DNA from: Amphibalanus amphitrite | Taxonomy: Eukaryota; Arthropoda; Thecostraca; Balanomorpha; Balanidae | Length of the DNA: 64,000 nt | NCBI RefSeq assembly: GCF_019059575.1 | Contig: NW_024882305.1 | Location: forward strand, 174,001-238,000 | Direction of reading: 5' to 3' | Part shown: positions 1 through 8,656 of the stretch, piece after piece | How the letters are laid out: each line of letters opens with the position of its first letter | How positions within the stretch are numbered: the stretch's first letter is position 1 | Notes under the pieces: generated by a model | What the model was told of the DNA's origin: nothing | Database searches by the model: none | The model's input: the letters and a program-made list of their open reading frames with translations, nothing else | Made by a program: the position numbers and the translations under genes

Positions 1-23
1 CAACGTCACAATACGACACCGCT

Positions 24-3000
24 GTGGCTAAACTACGCCAATATCTGCAGCCGACGTCTAACCTTATGGCGGAACGTGTAACGTTCCACCGCACGAGCAT
101 GTACGCCGGCGAGTCATTCGACGCGTACCTGGCTCGTTTGCGGGCGGTGGCTGGGCGGTGCGGGTTCCCGGCGGCTGACCTCGACCGTGAGCTCCGGGAC
201 AGGAGCGTGGCCGGCGCGACTCCACAAATTCAGGAGCGACTGTTGCAGACGGTCGGAACCAAAGGAGACAACTTTTCACTGCAAGATCTGCAGGCTACGG
301 CTCGTGCATACGAGCAAACGCAAATGCTAGTGACGCAGTTCCGTAATGCGTCTCTGAGCACGGACGGCGTCGGACGGTCAACCACCGCATTGGACGAGCG
401 GCCAGAGGTCGATGTGGTGACCTCGGGACCGGATCAGCTGAACGCTGTCCGGCCACAGCGCACAGCTGACGGTAACCGGAACCGCCAGCGGCGCATGGTC
501 CGCTGCTACCGCTGCGGTGCGGCGGGACATTTCCAGCGGGACTGTCAGGAGAGCCGACGCCCGGATGAGTCAGCGCGTGCGGCACCAGCGTCACGGCGGC
601 CGACGGGGCCGGGGCGCCGGGAATCTGACACTCGTGGGTCCGACGGGGTCAGACCGGCACCGGAGACGCGGCGGTGCTACCGCTGCAAGCAGATCGGACA
701 TCTGCGCAGTCAATGCCGACAGCAGCCTGCCACGGCGGACATGTGGGGGCTGGGGCAGATAAACGCTGTTAACCTAACGGAGGCGGTTAAAATGACTTTA
801 CCGGTGAACGGGGTGGCCATCAAAATGGTGGTGGACACCGGCAGCCCTATCACTGCTGTGGGGCGGGACACGGTCATCCCGCGGCTGCGACTGAAACCTA
901 CTCAGCTGCAGCTGTCGTCATTCACTGGTCACCGGATCCCTCTCCGGGGTGAGGCAGACGTCTTAGTAAGGTTTCGCGGTCGGGACTATCGACTGCGACT
1001 GGTCGTGGTGGACCTGCCTGGCGATCGCCGTCTGCTAGGTCGCGACTGGCTGCGGGCTCTGGACATAAGTGTGGGCGGCGGAGAGACGGCGGTGATGGAC
1101 GTCACGCCGGAACGAGGGACGGCGGACCTGGAGGCGGTCTGTAACAGGCACAAGTCGGTGTTTGACGGCACACCGGGGCGCATCAGTGGAGTAAAGGCGC
1201 ACCTGACACTGAAACCGGATGCACGGCCGGTGTCACGGCCGGTGCGCTCGCCTCCATATGCACTGAAACCGGCCGTCGAGCAGGAGCTCGACCGCTGGGT
1301 GCAGGCCGGGATCGCGGAAAAAGTCGGTCCAAACGACGCGCCCGGCTGGGGAACACCACTGGTGACGGTGCCACGGGCTGATGGCGGTGTGCGTCTGTGC
1401 GGTGATTATCGACTGACGGTAAACCCGCAGCTGCAAATGGCGACGCATCCTACGCCATCCGCCGAAAACATCTTTGCGAGCGTCCGAGGACGGCGGTTCT
1501 GCAAACTGGACCTGAAAGACGCCTTCCTGCAGCTGGAGCTCGCGGAGGAATCGCGGGATATGACAACAGTCGTCACGCACCGAGGACGGTATCGGATGAA
1601 ATCCCTACCGTTCGGCATATCGGCGTGCAGTTCGGTGTTTCAGGCAGCAATCGATCACATCCTGGATGGCTTAGACGGGTGTGTGGCCTATCAAGATGAT
1701 CTGCTGGTGACGGCGGCGAACATGGCAGACCTGTGCGTGCGCTTGGATGAAGTGCTAACTCGGCTGGAAGCTCATGGGGTGAAGCTGAAACGGGAAAAGT
1801 GTCAACTTGGACTCGACGAGGTGCAGTACCTCGGCTGGCGCATCTCAGCACAGGGGCTGCGTCCAGTACAGGAGAAAGTTGACGCAGTGATCGACATGCC
1901 GGACCCTAAGGATGTGAAAAGTCTGCGCAGCATCTTGGGGAGCATCAACTACTACCAGCGGGTGCTTCCCAACCTCTCCACGGAACTAGCGCCGCTGTAC
2001 GAGCTCTTACAGAAGGGCGCCACGTGGAAATGGACTAATGTGCACAAAAACGCACTGGTCAGAGTGCGGAAACTGCTGGCAGGGGACACAGTCCTAAAGC
2101 GGTACGATGCAGAGGCGCCGCTCAAGCTCGTCACAGATAGCAGTGAAGTCGGCGTGGGAGCCGTGCTTCTGCAGCCGGACGAGGAAGGACTGGAGCGTCC
2201 GGTGATGTACGCCTCTCGGACACTCACAAAAACGGAGAGGAAGTATCCGATGGTAGAGAAGGAGGCGCTGGCGGTGTCTTTCGCCGTCAAGCGTTTCGGT
2301 CAGTTTCTCTACGGCCGGAGGTGGACCCTGGTCACGGACAACAGGGCGCTGTCGCGCATCTTGAGTCCGGAGCGCGAGCTGCCAACGCTGGCGGCGGCCA
2401 GGCTCCAGCGGTATGCGCTGCAGCTCGCGGCTTTCACCTATGATGTGGAGCTACGTCCATCAGAAGACATGCACCTGGCGGACAGTCTGTCTCGTATGGC
2501 AGTGCCAGGCGGAGAGGTCGAGCCAACGGATGCTGAAGACGACAACAGCGGCGGCTCGTACCTGCTGTTCATGGACGGAGTAGCTCCAGTTCTGACGGCC
2601 AAACAACTCGCGGCGGCGACACGCCGCGATCGGGTACTGTCGCGCGTCCTGACGTACGTGCACAGTGGGTGGCCCGGACAGGTGGAGCAGGAGCTGGCCC
2701 CGTTCCGTCAGAGGCGGGATGAGCTCTCCACGGACCTGGGATGTCTGCTCTGGGGTGGCAGGACGGTGGTTCCCCACTGCCTTCGGCAACAGGTGCTGGC
2801 AGAGCTGCACCAAGGTCACCTGGGCAGCGCCAAAATGAAAGGTGTGGCGCGCCGATACGTATGGTGGCCTGGTATGGACGCCGAGCTGGAGGCCCTGGCG
2901 CGTGACTGCGCGGCTTGCATGGAAAAGCGCGGGGCACCACCGCGTGCTGAACTTCACCCTTGGGAACCGACGGACAGCTGCTGGTTCAGGGTTCACATCG

Positions 3001-4121
3001 ACTTCGCTGGACCCTTCCAGGGCTCTTTCTTTTTGATAGTGTATGACAGCTACTCGCGCTGGGTGGAGGCAGTGCCGATGCGTGAGACCAGCACGGAAAG
3101 CACTGTGCGTGTTCTGCGCGAAATGTTCGCCAGGTTTGGATTGCCGGTCCAGGTGGTCAGCGACAATGGACCCCAGCTGACCGCCACTGCGTTCTCCCAG
3201 TTCCTGAACTCGAATGGGATTCGGCACATCAGGACAGCGCCGTGGCATCCAAGTAGCAACGGGGCGGCGGAGCGCGCAGTTCAAACAGTAAAGAATGGCT
3301 TGAAAGCTGCACTCAAGGACGGAGGAACGCTTTCTCAGCGCCTCCAGCGGTTCTTGCTGGCATACCGGGTGGCGCCACACGCGACCACGGGGAGGTCTCC
3401 AGCGGAAATGATGTTGGGACGGAACGTGCGAACCAACCTGGACCTCCTAAAGCCGGATGTGGACGCGCGGCAGCGCGAGGAAAAACTTCGCCAGTGGCAG
3501 GCCGGTAGGCCAGGTCACAACAGGCAGTTCTCGATCGGAGACCACGTCTGGACACGGGCCTACGGTGGACCGTCCAAGTGGCGGCGGGGCGTCATCACCG
3601 CCCGGACGGGCCCGCTGTCGTTCGAAGTGGACGTGGGGAGCGCGATCTGGTCGCGGCACGCCGACCAGCTGCGTCTGGCGGGCACCCAACAGGCTGCTGC
3701 AGCGTCCGATGGCGCGGAGGAAATCAGCCGGCAGCCGACGGTGGCAGCACCGAACCGTACTGGACAGGTTCCGGTGGCCCCCACAGGGATTGGCGAACCA
3801 CCGGTGATCATCAGACCGGGGGTCATCGTCGGGTCAGGTGTGACCGGCGGGTCGGAAACGACGGTCAGGTCACCGGCCAAAGACAGGCCGGGGGCGACGG
3901 GCAATGATGCTGTGACAGCACCTGCTACCGCTACCAGTGGCAGCTCCGAGGAAGCGCAGGTAGCTGCAGGCGGCGACGCTGGTGCCGAGGAGGTCAGCAG
4001 AGGTGGCGGTGCGACCTCATCGGCGACAGGAACAGGAGCTGGATCAGCAACTGGAGGCATCGCTCAGCGTGTTTCCGTCAGGCAGCGGAAGCAGCCGCGT
4101 CGCCTCATAGCCGAAATGTGA
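24..4121 (+). CDS. Ty3/gypsy retrotransposon Gag-Pol polyprotein (fossil element, 3' part in window)
   Basis: One open frame of about 1365 residues carries the parts of a Ty3/gypsy element in the usual order. Two CCHC zinc knuckles lie near residues 161 and 217 (CYRCGAAGHFQRDC and CYRCKQIGHLRSQC). A retropepsin-type protease follows (VVDTGSP near 268). Reverse transcriptase has YQDDLL near 555, followed by RNase H. Integrase has an HHCC zinc region near 925-965 and a catalytic core near 990-1160. The tail is rich in Gly, Ala and Thr. Gag and Pol sit in one frame, as in several gypsy lineages. The 5' end and 5' LTR lie before base 1, so the true start is not visible. The part in the window looks whole, which argues for a fairly recent insertion. 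Many other-strand ORFs over it are shadows. Confidence 0.93.
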   Translation: MAKLRQYLQPTSNLMAERVTFHRTSMYAGESFDAYLARLRAVAGRCGFPAADLDRELRDRSVAGATPQIQERLLQTVGTKGDNFSLQDLQATARAYEQTQMLVTQFRNASLSTDGVGRSTTALDERPEVDVVTSGPDQLNAVRPQRTADGNRNRQRRMVRCYRCGAAGHFQRDCQESRRPDESARAAPASRRPTGPGRRESDTRGSDGVRPAPETRRCYRCKQIGHLRSQCRQQPATADMWGLGQINAVNLTEAVKMTLPVNGVAIKMVVDTGSPITAVGRDTVIPRLRLKPTQLQLSSFTGHRIPLRGEADVLVRFRGRDYRLRLVVVDLPGDRRLLGRDWLRALDISVGGGETAVMDVTPERGTADLEAVCNRHKSVFDGTPGRISGVKAHLTLKPDARPVSRPVRSPPYALKPAVEQELDRWVQAGIAEKVGPNDAPGWGTPLVTVPRADGGVRLCGDYRLTVNPQLQMATHPTPSAENIFASVRGRRFCKLDLKDAFLQLELAEESRDMTTVVTHRGRYRMKSLPFGISACSSVFQAAIDHILDGLDGCVAYQDDLLVTAANMADLCVRLDEVLTRLEAHGVKLKREKCQLGLDEVQYLGWRISAQGLRPVQEKVDAVIDMPDPKDVKSLRSILGSINYYQRVLPNLSTELAPLYELLQKGATWKWTNVHKNALVRVRKLLAGDTVLKRYDAEAPLKLVTDSSEVGVGAVLLQPDEEGLERPVMYASRTLTKTERKYPMVEKEALAVSFAVKRFGQFLYGRRWTLVTDNRALSRILSPERELPTLAAARLQRYALQLAAFTYDVELRPSEDMHLADSLSRMAVPGGEVEPTDAEDDNSGGSYLLFMDGVAPVLTAKQLAAATRRDRVLSRVLTYVHSGWPGQVEQELAPFRQRRDELSTDLGCLLWGGRTVVPHCLRQQVLAELHQGHLGSAKMKGVARRYVWWPGMDAELEALARDCAACMEKRGAPPRAELHPWEPTDSCWFRVHIDFAGPFQGSFFLIVYDSYSRWVEAVPMRETSTESTVRVLREMFARFGLPVQVVSDNGPQLTATAFSQFLNSNGIRHIRTAPWHPSSNGAAERAVQTVKNGLKAALKDGGTLSQRLQRFLLAYRVAPHATTGRSPAEMMLGRNVRTNLDLLKPDVDARQREEKLRQWQAGRPGHNRQFSIGDHVWTRAYGGPSKWRRGVITARTGPLSFEVDVGSAIWSRHADQLRLAGTQQAAAASDGAEEISRQPTVAAPNRTGQVPVAPTGIGEPPVIIRPGVIVGSGVTGGSETTVRSPAKDRPGATGNDAVTAPATATSGSSEEAQVAAGGDAGAEEVSRGGGATSSATGTGAGSATGGIAQRVSVRQRKQPRRLIAEM

Positions 4122-4253
4122 CGGCGACACAAAGTCGTGTTCGAAGCGACTGGTTTTGCTTTGAAATAGTTTTAGACGGATGTTTAGTCTTATTTCGGCC
4201 AGTTTTTGTGTTGTCTGCTTCGCCACGACTGTCATTCCTGTTGAGGGGGGTAG

Positions 4254-4485
4254 TGTGTGGTGACGTAGCCCTTGCCCTCTGAACTTTGTGCAGTAGACTA
4301 GGTGGCGCTGAGCTCGTTGCGCTCGTGGGCACGGTGCGGCCGTGCAGCAGTCGGGCAGCGGCCCCCGCCGGATACCGATCACCAATACAGGACTACGTTA
4401 TTCAGAACGCTGTGTGAGATCGCGGACCGAGATCGCGGACCCGGAAGCTGGAACGAACTCAGCCGCGGATACTAGCGGCGTAACA
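4254..4485 (+). repeat. Probable polypurine tract and 3' LTR of the Ty3/gypsy element
   Basis: A purine run TTGAGGGGGG at 4241-4250 lies about 120 bases after the gag-pol stop and looks like the polypurine tract. It is followed by TGTGTGG at 4254, a typical LTR start. A plausible end is ...TAACA at 4485. The 5' LTR is outside the window, so neither the boundary nor a target duplication can be tested. Confidence 0.45.
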
Positions 4486-4826
4486 TTTGACATTTTTTTT
4501 TTTTTGATGCCGCTCACCGCGAGTCGTTACCTGGCTCAGGAGCCAAGTAATAGGGGGTACCGTACCCCGGCGCGGGTTAAACCAATACAAACGTGGAGCG
4601 CAACCCTTGAGATAATCACAGAACTTTGCCTCTAACAACTCGCGACTGAACATTGAAATTGAAATTCAATTATTGCCAATGAGCCGTCCATTTTGCACCA
4701 TAATTCATAACTATAGTTCCGTTGCAACGTACTTACCTAGGAGTAGTTTGCATCCCAACTAGTTAGTTTGCAAAATAACTGAACGGTCAGATAGTTTGCA
4801 ACGGAACTACCTATAGTTCGTTTATT
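4486..4826. other. Non-coding spacer with inverted AGTTTGCAACG motifs
   Basis: I see no gene here. From 4715 to 4817 the motif AGTTTGCAACGGAACT occurs several times in both orientations. The same motif returns at about 6490-6580, on the far side of the TTAA elements (see findings). Confidence 0.5.
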
Positions 4827-4994
4827 TTAACCCGGCACCGCCTGGGCTATTTCCGTACCCACGACAGCCTGGGGGGGGGGGGTCGGATCCGACCCCCCCC
4901 CCTGTTATCTCGAGAACCAATGGTCGTATCGAGCCCTGCGAGGCGGCGTTCGAAAGGTCTCAATGGCATTGATTTGACCAGATTTCACAGACAA
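4827..4994 (+). mobile_element. Left end of a TTAA-target element (partial copy)
   Basis: It starts TTAACCCGGCACC, then has a G-run/C-run hairpin (about 4870-4902) and the family signature CTCGAGAACCAA followed by GGCGGCGTTCGAAAG. This order matches the left end of the fuller copy at 49391. No matching right end is visible, so it is a truncated copy, cut where the next element begins. Confidence 0.7.
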
Positions 4995-6175
4995 TTAACC
5001 CGCGCCCCGTTGGGCTCTGCCGAGCAACGCGCCCCGTTGGGGGGGCATTTTGGCCCCCCTAAGATCTCGAGAACCACGCAGCGTAGCGACAAGCGGCAAA
5101 CGGTGTTGGATAGCCCTATCAGGGAACTACCTTGTGACCCAATTTTATTGACCTAGGTCAAACCGATGACGTCACAGGTCAGGTCAAAGGTCCAATTTTC
5201 ACCGTTCACAGGCATTTCAAGAAATGCGTTGTAAAATCGAGTAAAATGCATTTCATTGAAAATCATCGATGGGGAAATGTTCTTCAAACACATATTTTGC
5301 TAGTTGAGGTCACTGATACCAGGTCAGGTCACTGAGGTCAGGTCACTGGGGGGTCACAATATGAAAGTATCGTGTGATACATGTTTTATGGTCCATTTTA
5401 CATGACAAATGCGATTATGTGGGTCAGGCAGCCTTTGGGGCCAGCTTAGGTCACGTTTTGGTCAAGGTCAGGTCAAGGTCACGTCAAGGTCAGGTCAAAT
5501 TAGGTCAAATTTCAAAGTTGATATTTTTGCATAAAATGGGTATCGAATCGATGCAGCTTGTCACGGGAAGTTCAATGGTGGTCTTTGTTTTGCCGTACGA
5601 GGTCTAGAATCGCTTAAAATTGAGTTCAAAAATTTGACGTCATCATTTTTGAACAGTTTTTTCGCTATAACTTGGCCAAAAAACGAGATATCGATCTGAA
5701 ATTTGGTATGTATATAGAAGAGCGCAGGGAATATCACATATATTCCGGTTTTTTTCGAAATTCGGAAAAATTTTGGATTTTTTTTTAGTTTTTCTAAAAA
5801 AATCAATTTTTTGAAAAATCAATTTTTTGGTCAAAAACCCAAAATTTTGAAAATCCGAGATAGCAGTTTTGTAGCGCCGCTTTTTGTCTATTAGACCATA
5901 TAAAGAACTTTAAAATTGCTTGATAACTGTAGATTTGGTGAGCGTTTCAAGATTGCATGTTTTTTGCTTATTTTTGCTCGAACATGACCTCAGTTTGACC
6001 TCAATAACTCCTGACCTAAGGTGACCTAAGACTTGAAATTTGGTGTGAAGGTGTCAAATTGATGCCCGGAAAGGTACTGAAAATTTGGCGGCGCTGCGCG
6101 CCGCAGTTTTCTTACTATTCAGGAAACACCACAGGGGGGGCCAAAATGCCCCCCCCCCAACGGGGCGAGGGTTAA
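4995..6175. mobile_element. Non-autonomous TTAA-flanked element with terminal G/C hairpins
   Basis: About 1.18 kb bounded by TTAA at 4995-4998 and 6172-6175. The left end reads TTAACCCGCGCCCCGTTGGG and the right end is its inverted, imperfect match (AACGGGGCGAGGGTTAA). Next to each end is a hairpin of a G run, the spacer CATTTTGG and a C run. Inside are clusters of GGTCA/AGGTCA (5150-5510, and inverted at 5985-6030). No transposase frame is present. A TTAA target is typical of piggyBac-like and Kolobok transposases, but these ends match neither family that I can name. Confidence 0.82.
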
Positions 6176-6811
6176 TTTCATCAAATTTATTTACTAGTTG
6201 TCTAGTTCACTGACTCATATATCGTACCTATTTGCCAATACCTACAGCCCCACTATAGGGAATGAGAGGACTTCTCAGGAATTATGTCTGAGCTAATTGA
6301 TACATTGCGCGGTGTTTAACATAACGTTACATCGTCCGTGTTCAAAACTTATTTTGAAAATATTATTCATATTTCCAATAGGTACCTACAATGTGCGCTA
6401 ACCAGTAACCAGTTTTCTCAGTAATTCAGCTAGCAATGCTTGTGCTGTGTTCAAAGAGACGTTTACAGTGAGTGAGGGGCAAACTTAAAATAAACTAACT
6501 ATAGTTAATTTGCAAACTACCTGGCAGGTCAGGTAGTTTGCAACGTAACTTGTTTATAGTCACGTTGCAAACTAACGGATTTCGCATACCTACCTACTAA
6601 CTGTAACATATACCTTTATATAGAGCTATTGCTCCTGCCACCTAATTTCCCGATGATTTCCTGACTTCGGTATGACGTTGCGATAAGAACCCCAGTCGCA
6701 AAAACACCGCCCTCTGCGCCGACGGCCTCGACGCGGGGCATATTTCTCGTCCCGACGATGCATAGCATCTCCAGAGTCCCGTGCGCCACCATGACGCGTT
6801 CTTCAGCGACT
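6176..6811. other. Intergenic sequence, no gene seen
   Basis: AT-rich DNA. The only pattern I can support is the second cluster of inverted AGTTTGCAACG motifs at 6490-6580. Confidence 0.5.
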
Positions 6812-7355
6812 TCAGGCTTGTCTGGACCTCATTTGCAGGACATTCGACATGCCGTAATCAAGAGGGCTGCCCCGGAGGTCGGAGACTGAGCCGGTCTCAC
6901 CCGATTTCGTTCCGCCAAAGGTAACCTGGTCTATCAAATCAACAGGAATTTCCTTTGAAGTTGCCAGCTGACATACCGTTGCAACCTTTCCCTTAGTTCT
7001 GACGGACCATAGCACTCCTGACCTAAGAATACCAGGATGGGATCCCATCCCCATCAGAGGCGGATCCAGCTCAGAGTTTTTTTTTTTTTGGGGGGGGGGG
7101 GGCAAACCATAACAATTTATGATTCTTTCCATGCATCGTCCATAGGCGTAATGTTAAAATTATGCCGTTTGGGGGGGGGGGGGGCAAATGCCCATTCTGC
7201 CCCCCCCCCCCCTGGATCCGCCACTGGGCCTCGTTCAACACAAGCCGCACCCGGACGGAAGGGATTTGAAGGATTTCCCTCATCCGTCGGCCGTCGCCGG
7301 TCGCAATGTTGTGGATGTTTGGTTTGTACAGGGACCCGCAGTTGCTTCTGTACAC
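6812..7355 (-). other. Unrecognised short open frames on either side of a MITE; possible gene remnant
   Basis: On the minus strand two stretches look protein-like. One (about 7355-7230) includes IPSVRVRLVLNEA. The other (about 7050-6815) includes SGVLWSVRTKGKVATVCQL and KEIPVDLIDQVTFGG. Codon use is balanced, unlike low-complexity shadows. A MITE lies between them, so they could be an exon or pseudogene split by insertion. I do not recognise the family and see no convincing splice sites. A 31-base segment at about 7325-7355 recurs, inverted, at about 11503-11530, so part of this may be repeat sequence. Confidence 0.25.
7055..7226. mobile_element. MITE with CAGNGGCGGATCCAG terminal inverted repeats
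   Basis: The ends are CAGAGGCGGATCCAG and CTGGATCCGCCACTG, a 15-base inverted repeat with one or two mismatches. The inside has G and C homopolymer runs of 13-16 bases. No TSD is obvious in the eight flanking bases, so the ends may come from different copies. The CAG...CTG ends suggest a hAT-like origin, by inference only. Confidence 0.65.
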
Positions 7356-8083
7356 ACTAGTATTTCAGCATATTCTTGGCCTGTGACACCGTTGAAGGCG
7401 AATTGGGAAATGATTGTGTGCTTATTAAAACCACCATCTGAAGGGCTTTAAACTGATGTGCTGCTCTCCTAATTCAATGAACGTTTTATGGCTGAATCAG
7501 CAAAACCTTGTTTTCAGCGCTTCTTCCTGCCCCATTCCTTCTAAAACCTGGAACCGCTTATTCCATTCACTCCTGCCATCTGACGATGGTCGTGCTGATT
7601 ACTAGTTCCGGCGCTAGTAACTGCTCCAGTTTTGCACCCGGCACAAACGCAGGCGGCACGGGGGCTCGACCAGTGAAGGTCGGGCCGAGCCGACTGCCTG
7701 GGGCGCGGTTAGATCGGAGGCCCTGCTGGGGAAGGGGACGGGAATGAAGGGGAGGGCAGGAGGTGGTCACGTGGTCCGTCCAAGCTCGCACACGACCTGT
7801 CCCGCACCCAGCCATGTTCCGTGATCCAAAATGACACTCGAGAGCTGTGGAATTCGTGGAGGAGACGCTTCGAAAGTGAACTTCAGCTATTTTAACATAT
7901 TCTGTGGAGATAAATGAATATTGTCTTGTTGCAGAAAAAAAAATTGTAGGCCTAAGCAGTAAGCTGTATAAGCTGTATCTTTTTAAAAGCTGTAAATAGG
8001 ATTATTTTTAGGGACTTAGGGGTTTCGTATACACAGTGAAGTGTTATTAAGCCGCTTATCTATTATGGTTAGAACTGAAGCGT
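7227..8083. other. Intergenic sequence with a short GC-rich patch, no gene seen
   Basis: A GC-rich patch at 7620-7790 creates short open frames on both strands without protein-like composition. Nothing else is supportable. Confidence 0.5.
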
Positions 8084-8656
8084 TATGCTTTTTCTCACAG
8101 GGAATGACAATACGATAACAAAACGAATAAAACCAGACGTTTCGCACAACAAAGTGCCTTCGTCAGTGGCAAGAAATAAGTCACTATAATAGGTATAGGA
8201 CATAGGTGTTATCTCTCGATAAAATAGATGAAGTAGTATCTTTATTGTTTCAGATATATTTTCAGCAGTTTTTAAGCACATCATGGAAGCTTTTAAACAT
8301 TTCTGTATTTTATCGGCAACCCGGCTGGCCAGACCGAGACGGTGCCGCATATATTAATAATCGATGTTAAACCTACACTTATTTTTCTCCACTGACGAAG
8401 GCACGTTGTTGTCCGAAACGTCTGGTTTATTCGCATTGTTATTGTATTGTCATTAACCCGGTTTACATAGCATATTTGACGAGGCTCTAGCTCGTTAATT
8501 TGGCGATAACTTCGTTGCAGTGTTCTTCAAATATTTAGAGGGCATCATTTTGTAAATTGTTAAGCACCATTGGCATCTTTTGCAACATCACGAACGGAGA
8601 TATAAGCTTGCAACAAACCCTATGTAAACCGGATTATTGTCCGTGAGAAAAACATA
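8084..8656. mobile_element. Foldback MITE with CTGACGA...GAAAC motifs in both arms
   Basis: Long inverted arms begin TATGCTTTTTCTCAC at 8084 and end at about 8656 with the inverted match. The inner arms (about 8103-8168 and 8387-8453) are close inverted copies. Each contains CTGACGAAGGCAC, then a short loop, then GAAACGTCTGG. The right arm is interrupted by another MITE at 8458-8632; without it the two arms align across the gap. There is no coding capacity. Confidence 0.72.
8458..8632. mobile_element. Short MITE inserted in the right arm of the foldback MITE
   Basis: The ends CCGGTTTACATAG and CTATGTAAACCGG are perfect 13-base inverted repeats around about 150 bases of non-coding DNA. The flanking sequence (TATTGTCATT on the left, GTCCGTGAGAAAAA on the right) joins into the expected arm of the surrounding element. 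The TSD is unclear, possibly ATT. Confidence 0.65.
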
